Source of the DNA: Cardiocondyla obscurior
Lineage: Eukaryota; Arthropoda; Insecta; Hymenoptera; Formicidae
Direction: 5' to 3'
DNA length: 64,000 nt
Assembly (NCBI RefSeq): GCF_019399895.1
Contig: NC_091888.1
Location: 2,140,501 to 2,204,500 of the forward strand
Of the stretch, positions 23,890 through 32,876 are shown piece after piece (within the stretch, counting starts at the first letter, position 1; each line of letters opens with the position of its first letter). The notes under the pieces are model-generated. The model saw nothing but the letters and a program-made list of their open reading frames with translations, was not told the DNA's origin and made no database searches. The translations under genes were made by a program, and so were the position numbers.

Positions 23890-25870
23890 GTCTGAAATTT
23901 AACTTAGAAGCCTGAACTCACTCTGCAATGTGTTAGTGCTATCTGAAGTACTGGGTAAGTCGAGGATTTTTCTCTTGCACCAGAAATGGTCAGAGGGACT
24001 TCTGCAGCTTTCCCAGGTCTCCGGACGGTTTTCTTGGTTAGTTTGCGTCGCGAACCTTTCGTCCCCAAAGCGCCAAACGTGTAAATAAAGCAGAAGTATC
24101 TTTAAATTAAAACTAAAAATCTCATAAGTGACACTTTGAGGTTAAAGTTATATTTTGACTATTTTCTCACTTTTTAATTAACTGAAACTCTCGAGCAAAC
24201 TAAAATCGGTCCCTCACAATAAAAAAGGGTACTCTAATTAAATTCTAACGCATGACATACCTGAATTCACTCTGCAAAGTGTTAGTGCTATCTGGAGTAC
24301 TGGGTAAGTCGAGGAATTTTCTCTTGTACCAGAAATGGTCAGAGGGACTTCTGCAGCTTCCCCGGGTCTCCAAACGGTTTCCTTGGTTAGTTTTCGTCGC
24401 GAACCTTTCGTCCCCAAAGCGCCAAACCTGTAAATAAAGCAGAAGTATTTTTAAATTAAAACTAAAAATCTCATAAGTGACACATTGAGGTTAAAGTTAT
24501 ATTTTGACAATTTTCTCACTTTTAATTAACTGAGGCTCTCGAGCAATCTAAAATCGGTCCCTCACGATAGAGGAGGGTACTCTAATTAAATTCTAACGCA
24601 TGACATACCTGAATTCACTCTGCAAAGTGTTAGTGCTATCTGGAGTACTGGGTAAGTCGAGGAATTTTCTCTTGCACCAGGAATGGTCAGAGAGACTTTT
24701 GCGGCTTCCCCGGGTCTCCGGACGGTTTCCTTGGTTAGTTTTCGTCGCGAACCTTTCGTCCCCAAAGCGCCAAACCTGTAAATAAAGCAGAAGTATTTTT
24801 AAATTAAAACTAAAAATCTCATAAGTGACACATTGAGGTTAAAGTTATATTTTGACAATTTTCTCACTTTTTAATTAACTGAGGCTCTCGAGCAATCTAA
24901 AATCGGTCCCTCACGATAGAGGAGGGTACTCTAATTAAATTCTAACGCATGACATACCTGAATTCACTCTGCAAAGTGTTAGTGCTATCTGGAGTACTGG
25001 GTAAGTCGAGGAATTTTCTCTTGCACCAGGAATGGTCAGAGAGACTTTTGCGGCTTCCCCGGGTCTCCGGACGGTTTCCTTGGTTAGTTTTCGTCGCGAA
25101 CCTTTCGTCCCCAAAGCGCCAAACCTGTAAATAAAGCAGAAGTATTTTTAAATTAAAACTAAAAATCTCATAAGTGACACATTGAGGTTAAAGTTATATT
25201 TTGACAATTTTCTCACTTTTTAATTAACTGAGGCTCTCGAGCAATCTAAAATCGGTCCCTCACGATAGAGGAGGGTACTCTAATTAAATTCTAACGCATG
25301 ACATACCTGAATTCACTCTGCAAAGTGTTAGTGCTATCTGGAGTATTGGGTAAGTCGAGGAATTTTCTTTTGTACCAGGAATGGTCAGAAAGACTTCTGC
25401 AGCTTCCCCGGGTCTCCGGACGGTTTCCTTGGTTAGTTTTCGTCGCGATCCTTTCGTCCCCAAAGCCCCAAACCTGTAAATAAAGCAGAAGTATTTTTAA
25501 ATTAAAACTAAAAATCTCATAAGTGACACTTTGAGGTTAAAGTTATATTTTGACTATTTTCTCACTTTTTAATTAACTGAGGCTCTCGGGCAATCTAAAA
25601 TCGGTCCCTCACAATGAAGGAGAGTATTTTAATTAAATTCTAATGCATGACATACCTGAATTCACTCTGCAAAGTGTCAGTGCTATCTGGAGTACTGGGT
25701 ACGAGGATTTTTCTCTTGCACCAGGAATGGTCAGAGAGACTTCTGCGGCTTCCCCGGAACTCCGGATGGTCTCGTTGGTTAGCTGCCGTCACGTATCTTT
25801 TGCCTATAAAGTTTAAAGCCTGTAAAACAAATAGAAATATTTGTTTTTCTGACTTTAAACTTTAATCAAT
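23890..25870 (-). repeat. 349-bp tandem array of six exon-like units
   Basis: Six units spaced 348-349 bp. On the minus strand each holds an exon-like block: 25656-25819, 25307-25473, 24958-25124, 24609-24775, 24261-24427 and 23912-24078. Five of the six are preceded by a pyrimidine-rich acceptor (TTTACAG) and followed by a donor (CAG/GTATGT); the introns are about 182 nt. The block is 167 nt (164 in the first unit, an in-frame 3-nt loss). One frame is open in all six, with conserved ends: a basic N-terminal half, then SDHxWxKRK and a C-terminal LQSEF. The copy nearest the terminal exon (23912-24078) has lost both splice dinucleotides. The forward frames starting MTYLNSLCK in each unit are taken as shadows. 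A satellite that only looks exonic cannot be excluded. Confidence 0.55.
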
Positions 25871-26029
25871 AACACATACCTGTCACTTTTAAAACTTTTA
25901 TAAAAATTAGTTTCCGTTGATGCACAGTCTTGGCACTTTGTGGGAATAAAAAAGACGGTTTAAATTTGTTAAAAAATCCAACCGGACACTCGAGGAAACA
26001 GTTGATCTTCCACAAACGAATAAAATAAG

Positions 26030-26817
26030 CATAAAATATTTTGCGTAAAATATTCACCAATGGAGACACAGCATTAATACTGGCATTCATGAAACGACTC
26101 GATTAATAAAATAATGTAAAAATACTTAATAAATAGCATTAAATTGTTGTAAATTAACGAGCAAAATACGATTAAGTATAAAAACTTATAAATAACGCAA
26201 AAAACAAACGTAAAATGTCAATCGATTAATTTCAACCAATAGGAACACAGTATTAGTACTGACATTCATGAAACGACTCGATTAATAAAATATGGTAAAA
26301 ATAATTAATAAATAGCATTAAATTGTTGTAAACTAACTTGCAAAATACGATTTAGTATAAAAACTTATAAATAACGCCAAAAACACGTGCAAAATGTCAC
26401 TCGATTATTTTCAACCAATAGGAACACAGCATTAGTACTGACATTCATGAAACGATTCGATTAATAAAATATTGTAAAAATAATTAATAAATAGCATTAA
26501 TTGTTGTAAACTAACTTGCAAAATACGATTTAGTATAAAAACTTATAAATAATGCCAAAAACACGTGCAAAATGTCACTCGATTATTTTCAACCAATAGG
26601 AACACAGCATTAGTACTGACATTCATGAAACGACTCGATTAATAAAATATTGTAAAAATACTTAATAAATAGCATTAAATTGTTGTAAATTAACGTGCAA
26701 AATACGATTGAGTATAACAACATATAAATAACTCAAAAAACAAACGTAAAATATTACTCGATTTATTTCAACCAATAGGAACACAGAATTAATACTGCCA
26801 TTCATACATTCATACAT
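26030..26817. repeat. 179-bp satellite, right block (about four to five units)
   Basis: Same unit as at 23,085-23,605, with ATAGCATTAA marks near 26,134, 26,314, 26,492 and 26,671. The last unit (26,640-26,815) is nearly identical to the last unit of the left block, so the block was probably duplicated together with the array it flanks. The fold-back element starts 13 bp further on. Confidence 0.85.
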
Positions 26818-26830
26818 GTGAGTGTATGTC

Positions 26831-27107
26831 AGTTGCCCACAGTTCTATTGCCCACGTTGCGATTGGCCACGTATCAATAGGACACAGTGCGATTGGCCAC
26901 AGCTCAATTGGACACAGATCAATTGGACACGGTTCTATTGCCCACGTAGCGATTGGCCACGTATCAAATGGACACAGTGCGATTGGACACGAAAAGTTGC
27001 CCACCGTTCAAATGACCACAGATCAGTTGCCCACCGTTCAAATGCCCACAGATCAATGGCCCACCGTTCAATTGCCCACAGATCAGTGGCCCACCGTTCA
27101 AATGCGA
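26831..27107. repeat. 15-bp degenerate tandem repeat in the left TIR
   Basis: About 18 consecutive 15-mers of the form TTGSMCACNGNTCRA (for example TTGGCCACGTATCAA, TTGGACACAGATCAA, TTGCCCACCGTTCAA). The mirror array at 30,360-30,729 has more units. Period 15 makes all frames read as pentapeptide repeats, so ORFs here are not taken as genes. Confidence 0.85.
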
Positions 27108-27564
27108 CTTTTACATCATATACAGGGTGAATCAGAAAATGGAAGTGCCACTTACCATATAAGACTGGTTACCGCAAAATATTAATTTAATATTATTATT
27201 TATTTGTGGACGCGTTGTTTATGGATATTACTTTGTGCGAGGCAGTCAGCGGCAGGATAGAATAAAAATAGTAATTAGGAAGTAGGTATTATGCATAGTG
27301 TACAGCATAGAAAATTAATCTTATTTAACAATAATTTATTACGTTGAATTTTATAATGTACTGTTTGTTACAGGTATAAAAATAGATTTAACGAATTTTA
27401 AAAGTCGTTGCGATATAAAAAAATAACTGTATACATATATTTTGATATTTTTTAATAATCGGGAAAAAAATTAACTTACTAACTACACATTCATAACCGA
27501 TAAGAAAAACAAAAGAAATCGTTACGACAAAAGTATTCACACGCAGCCGATACACATTAGAGTT

Positions 27565-28461
27565 CGAGTTACATCACGTTCTACGCTTGTAAATAAAATA
27601 ATAGTATCTAAAGCTATAACATATCACACTGTATCTAAGTCCATTTTGCAATCTATAAGTATTACAACTGCATGCTCGAATACTAAAAAATAAAACAAGT
27701 TACATCAGAATCTCTGCTACATTACAACGGTTTGGTAAAGCGCACTTTGGCATAATTGGATAAAAATATGTTTTACAACTACACAGTCATAAGCGACGAA
27801 AAGATACAAAAGCAACCGTGTTCGAGTTACATCACGTTCTACGCTTGTAAATAAAATAACAGTATCTAAAGCTATAACGTATCACACTGTATCTAAGTCC
27901 ATTTTGCAATCTATAAGTATTACAACTGCATGCTCGAATACTAAAAAATAAAACAAGTTACATCAGAATCTCTGCTACATTACAACGGTTTGGTAAAGCG
28001 CACTTTGGCATAATCGGATAAAAATATGTTTTACAACTACACAGTCATAAGCGACGAAAAGATACAAAAGCAACCGTGTTCGAGTTACATCACGTTCTAC
28101 GCTTGTAAATAAAATAACAGTATCTAAAGCTATAACGTATCACACTGTATCTAAGTCCATTTTGCAATCTATAAGTATTACAACTGCATGCTCGAATACT
28201 AAAAAATAAAACAAGTTACATCAGAATCTCTGCTACATTACAACGGTTTGGTAAAGCGCACTTTGGCATAATCGGATAAAAATATGTTTTACAACTACAC
28301 AGTCATAAGCGACGAAAAGATACAAAAGCAACCGTGTTCGAGTTACATCACGTTCTACGCTTGTAAATAAAATAACAGTATCTAAAGCTATAACGTATCA
28401 CAGTGTATTTCAGTCTGTTTTGTAACTTATATGTATCAGAACTTTGTTCAAAAATAACAAA
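27565..28461. repeat. 258-bp tandem repeat in the left TIR (four copies)
   Basis: CGAGTTACATCACGTTCTAC recurs at 27,565, 27,823, 28,081 and 28,339, exactly 258 bp apart, with near-identical units. The right arm has the same repeat twice (marks at 29,635 and 29,893). Confidence 0.9.
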
Positions 28462-28565
28462 CATCAGTATAAAGTTATGTTGTATCTTTTCCGCACGAAG
28501 TAACACGCCTAAAGATTTTATCTCTTAAATCTAAACATATTTTTACATAAATATGCTGTAATGTC

Positions 28566-28808
28566 TTATGGTTTTCTAATCCTTATGTAGGTTTCATACG
28601 GGTCGTTGCATATGGGACAACGCTTAGCTTCCAAACGTTTGATACATGTAACGCAACAGGCAAGATGTCCACAAGGCACGAAAGCATGTGTGCGCTCGTT
28701 AGTAAGGCATACCGTGCATATGTCTGAAGAAGATTTTGCTTCTGATGGACTTAGAGTTTTCGTTACATTCCAGTCTACATTTTTCGTTTGCAATTCCAAA
28801 TGTGACAT
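28566..28808 (-). CDS. Small IAP-like RING-finger protein
   Basis: An 80-residue frame on the minus strand inside the fold-back element. Residues about 31-71 form a C3HC4 RING: CTVC, then FVPCGHLACC, CIKRLEAKRC and PIC. The spacing and the VPCGHLACC core are like the C-terminal RING of inhibitor-of-apoptosis proteins, and the tail YETYIRIRKP also recalls IAP RINGs. No BIR domain is present. A RING of this type would act as an E3 ubiquitin ligase that recruits an E2; the substrate is unknown. An in-frame TGA lies just upstream of the ATG at 28,808, so this start holds unless an upstream exon is spliced in. A short ATG frame with a donor (CAAG/GTAATA) near 28,916-28,941 does not join it in frame. 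Confidence 0.6.
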   Translation of the reverse strand: MSHLELQTKNVDWNVTKTLSPSEAKSSSDICTVCLTNERTHAFVPCGHLACCVTCIKRLEAKRCPICNDPYETYIRIRKP

Positions 28809-29526
28809 CTTCCTTCAGCAAAGGCTCGGCACTTCGGTGCGCCGTATTTCAATACTAAAATTGTAATTTAATTTTAGACTCAACTACAAAATTCTTTGTA
28901 CAAAAGTTATTACCTTGCTCTTTTCCATAAAACGACATCGTACCGTTTGTACTGCCTCGTGATATTTCTTGAGTCCTTAATATAACGAGCAATTTTTAAA
29001 CGACACTGGGAATACAACAAGGATAACGTAGTATTCACAGCAAGCAATAACTACGACACAAGCAGCATTTACGACATATGACAAAAGCAGAATTTACGAG
29101 TAGTACAACATAAGCGATCAACACATGTCCGTATTTTTAATTAGAAAACACGTGGCGGTGAGATCGCGCGGGAAATGTGCATTAAGCTTGATACGCAATG
29201 CACGGTACACGCAATAAAAGTAAAAAATACTATTGGTCGAAACGAACTTCTCCACTATTGGTTGTGCCTCTGCATTGTGTTTTTCCCGCGCGATCTTACC
29301 TCCACGTGTTTCCTAACCAAAGATACAGACGCGTGTTGGTCGCTAATGTCGTACCACCTTTGTTTAGTTGCTTTTGTCGTTTAATTTTTATATTGAAAAT
29401 TGTGCTATTTGCTTTTGTCGTTTAATTACCGATCAAAAAGTTTTGCTTTGCAATTATGATTTGTCGAGATTATTTCATTCGTTCATGCAACAGAGATTTA
29501 TGCAATAAGATTTATCGAGCAATAAT

Positions 29527-30729
29527 TTGTTATTTTTGAACAAAGTTCTGATACATATAAGTTACAAAACGGACTGAAGTACACTGTGATACGTTATAGC
29601 TTTAGATACTGTTATTTTATTTACAAGCGTAAAACGTGATGTAACTCGAACACGGTTGCTTTTGTATCTTTTCGTCGCTTATGACTGTGTAGTTGTAAAA
29701 CATATTTTTATCCGATTATGCCAAAGTGCGCTTTACCAAACCGTTGTAATGTAGCAGAGATTCTGATGTAACTTGTTTTATTTTTTAGTATTCGAGCATG
29801 CAGTTGTAATACTTATAGATTGCAAAATGGACTTAGATACAGTGTGATACGTTATAGCTTTAGATACTATTATTTTATTTACAAGCGTAGAACGTGATGT
29901 AACTCGAACTCTAATGTGTATCGGCTGCGTGTGAATACTTTTGTCGTAACGATTTCTTTTGTTTTTCTTATCGGTTATGAATGTGTAGTTAGTAAGTTAA
30001 TTTTTTCCCGATTATTAAAAATATCAAAATATATGTATACAGTTATTTTTTTATATCGCAACGACTTTTAAAATTCGTTAAATCTATTTTTATACCTGTA
30101 ACAAACAGTACATTATAAAATTCAACGTAATAAATTATTGTTAAATAAGATTAATTTTCTATGCTGTACACTATGCATAATACCTACTTCCTAATTACTA
30201 TTTTTATTCTATCCTGCCGCTGACTGCCTCGCACAAAGTAATATCCATAAACAACGCGTCCACAAATAAATAATAATATTAAATTAATATTTTGCGGTAA
30301 CCAGTCTTATATGGTAAGTGGCACTTCCATTTTCTGATTCACCCTGTATATGATGTAAAAGTCGCATTTGAACGGTGGGCCACTAATCTGTGAGCTTTTG
30401 AACGGTGGGCCACTGATCTGTGGGCCATTGAACGGTGGGCCACTGATCTGTGGGCTTTTGAACGGTGGGCCACTGATCTGTGGGCCATTGAACGGTGGGC
30501 CACTGATCTGTGAGCTTTTGAACGGTGGGCAACTGATCTGTGGTCATTTGAACGGTGGGCAACTTTTCGTGTCCAATCGCACTGTGTCCATTTGATACGT
30601 GGCCAATCGCTACGTGGGCAATAGAACCGTGTCCAATTGATCTGTGTCCAATTGAGCTGTGGCCAATCGCACTGTGTCCTATTGATACGTGGCCAATCGC
30701 TACGTGGGCAATAGAACTGTGGGCAACTG
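29527..30729. repeat. Right TIR of the fold-back element
   Basis: Reverse complement of the left arm. It has two instead of four 258-bp units and about six more 15-bp units at its outer end (30,360-30,560), which explains the unequal arm lengths (1,203 versus 1,632 bp). Arm sequences are otherwise very close, which suggests recent origin or conversion. Confidence 0.85.
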
Positions 30730-31212
30730 CACCGCCACCCTTAAAGACGTCTTATTTTTGTCTTTTAGACATATTTATGACGTCTTTAAGACGACTTATT
30801 TATATATAATTTAGGACGTCTTATTTCTTTTATTTATTTTATTGTAATAAAAAATATCTTAAAACATAAATTTAATGTAAAATATATTTTATAATTTAAA
30901 AAATACATCCATATACTCATACATATTATATATACAAATATATTTTATATCCATTCTGGCCCCGTTTGCTCTTACCTTCTTATTCAAATTCCTTTTCTCC
31001 TTCTCCGTGTCCTTTCCTGTGTCTCCTGCTTCTTTCTCGCTCCGTTTGCTCCTTGTTCATTCCGCCTGCTCTTTCTTTTTTTTCAAGTTTTTATCTTTAT
31101 TTTCCGATATTTTTTTTGTTTTCTTTTGTCTTCTTTTAGTCTTTTTGTCTTCTTCTCTTGCATGTACTTAAGAAAAGTCGTCCCAGGGCACAAAATAAAT
31201 GTGATTTTCTGT

Positions 31213-31258
<46 letters not shown>

Positions 31259-31398
31259 ATGTCTCCTTTTGTTTTAAATGTTTAATTACAGTTTTTCGTG
31301 AGGACCGAGGTTGAACAACGCCGTAGGATCCTCACGCACATGCGAGCTATTGGAACCCCAGTGCTGACCATCCTGGCTCCACGGAAATTACGTTTTGT
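30730..31398. other. Intergenic; simple repeats
   Basis: Starts with self-complementary GACGTCTTAT / GACGTCTTTAAGACG motifs (30,735-30,820). Then comes an AT-rich stretch, a pyrimidine-rich stretch and a (TC)n microsatellite at 31,214-31,255. No gene seen. Confidence 0.5.
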
Positions 31399-31976
31399 TT
31401 ATGATTTGTTTTGCTGATATTTTACTCGGTCTCCTGCGTGTCGTAACCATTCTTGAATTATTTTGCGCACGTCATCAAGTGTGCATTGTTCTACACATGT
31501 TACATAATCTGAAACAATTTAACAATTTAAAATTTAAATATTATAACATATGTTTAATAAAATGACGTTCATACCTGTAACGATTGTCGCAATAGCTGTA
31601 TCTTTTATTGCTGTGGTTCCTTTCAATCCTGTCCACGACAAACGAAGACACAACGTGTCTGTCAATATATATTTAAAAATGTTTTGTACTTTATTAGCAT
31701 ACGAAGTTCCTCCTATTATGGATATTTTATTTTTCTGTAAGTAAAAATAAAATATATACATCTGAATACTTACAAATTGTTTTCGAATTTGCACATTTCT
31801 CTGCAATTGATGTTGGAAATCATTCAGTTCTTTTATATTTTTTAATGGAAATTCTGGCAGTAATGAATAATCGTTATTCATATTGAGCACGTTCTGGTTT
31901 GCCCTACCATTGCTCAGCATATTAATAATTATGTCCATTTTTCTATTCATATTGGTAATTAATTTACGGCATTCTT
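31399..31976 (-). CDS. DUF4806-type protein, C-terminal exons only
   Basis: Three minus-strand exons: 31774-31976, 31575-31734 and 31399-31508, with good splice sites, ending at TAA 31,399-31,401. The fragment contains LLPEFPLKNIKELNDFQHQL, then ISIIGG, LCLRLSWTGLKG and a C-terminal VRKIIQEWLRHAGDR. This pattern (Pro-rich entry, short helix, SIGG, W-T/S-G-G) matches the DUF4806 domain common in hymenopteran and other insect genomes, whose function is not known. The first exon here begins with two bases after an acceptor (TTTTTTACAG), so N-terminal exons are missing. The Harbinger element starts only 267 bp upstream, which may have separated or replaced them. Confidence 0.6.
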
Positions 31977-32364
31977 CTGTAAAAAATAAAAATATACTTG
32001 AAATTAGTTTATATATTTTTTTTGCATATTGTTAAATTAATGACTACTGTGTAAAAATTTTTAGTTAAAATACAAACAATAACATATGTAATACTTAGTA
32101 GAGTGAAAATTATTTTCAGGTGAAGAAGACTGTGACATAGAAGACTGGAAAGTAGAATTAAGATAAATAAGAAAAAAAGTTTATTGTAAAGAAAGAAGGT
32201 GGAAATGGTAAAAGAATTTGTTAAAGCTGAGAAGATATGTAAAGGCTCGTCTACAATGGCTGTAAGAATAAGACTGTAAGGTTGTAAACGCGGTTGCAAA
32301 GGGTTTATTTCCGGTGTAGCATAGGTTGTAAGCAAAATGAATTATTTTTATTTCTTACGTCTTA

Positions 32365-32525
32365 AGGCTCGTCTACAATGGCAGTAACAAACAGACGTAA
32401 AGTCGTAAGTTTTAAGAAAATAACCAATTATATTACATCATTCTTTTAGAATTTTGATACAATTGGTTACTTTCTTAAAACTTACGACTTTACGACCGTT
32501 TGTTACTGCCATTGTAGAAGAGCCT
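32365..32525. mobile_element. 161-bp Harbinger-derived MITE nested near the parent's left end
   Basis: AGGCTCGTCTACAATGGCAG at 32,365 pairs with CTGCCATTGTAGAAGAGCCT ending at 32,525. It is nearly a full palindrome and is flanked by TTA on both sides. The ends are those of the surrounding 7.1-kb element. Confidence 0.85.
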
Positions 32526-32876
32526 TTACAGCTTTACAATCGACCAATCAAAAACACGATGGAAATCGCGCGAATGTTAATTGTTTTGTACCCATGGTTA
32601 TCCTTCATTATTGTATGTATAACGTATAAACGAAAAATGTTTTACGAAGAAGACGAAGACGGCAACCTTCTGGATGATATTTCAGAAACCGAAGAGTTAG
32701 ACAAAAAAATAATTTCGATAGTTAGAGCGAATCGTTTTTTATATAACAAAATAAAAAACTTTACAGTAACACTCACGTGAAAAGGTTAGCTTAGACCACT
32801 ATTGGTGAAAATTTATCTAAGAAAAAGACAGGTAATTGTAAATTACGTTACGTGTATGAAATCAACAGAAATGTAG

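Larger units (their letters stand above)
26830..30729. mobile_element. 3.9-kb fold-back element with long structured TIRs and a RING-finger gene
   Basis: Left arm 26,830-28,461 and right arm 29,527-30,729 are inverted repeats of each other, starting CAGTTGCCCACAGTTCTATT and ending in its reverse complement. Each arm has three layers: an outer array of degenerate 15-bp units, an AT-rich unique part (about 27,110-27,560 and 29,905-30,360), and an inner 258-bp tandem repeat (four copies left, two right). The 1.07-kb centre holds a minus-strand RING-finger ORF and a short GC-rich inverted repeat. No transposase and no clear target-site duplication was found. The structure resembles Drosophila FB-type fold-back elements in principle, but I recognise no family; mobility is inference. 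Confidence 0.75.

Noticed and set aside
24252..25865. Five forward-strand ORFs of 61-72 codons starting MTYLNSLCK, spaced 349 bp, as a tandem gene family.
   Set aside because: They begin inside the minus-strand donor region and end at the minus-strand acceptor; the opposite strand has coherent splice signals and phase. Their similarity follows from the array itself.
23085..26817. CRISPR-like reading of the regularly spaced repeats.
   Set aside because: Eukaryotic locus; the repeats are contiguous satellite units of 179 and 349 bp without unique spacers.
26810..27185. ORFs in the 15-bp repeat arrays encoding pentapeptide-like repeats on both strands (also at 30,368-30,809).
   Set aside because: A period of 15 keeps any stop-free frame open by construction; the arms are inverted copies, so the same frames appear twice. 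No start context or other domain.
27117..30357. An unrelated CAGGGTGAATCAGAAAATGG sequence in both arms of the fold-back element as a nested mariner MITE.
   Set aside because: It is part of both arms and has no own inverted partner within an arm; it is noted as part of the arm's unique section.
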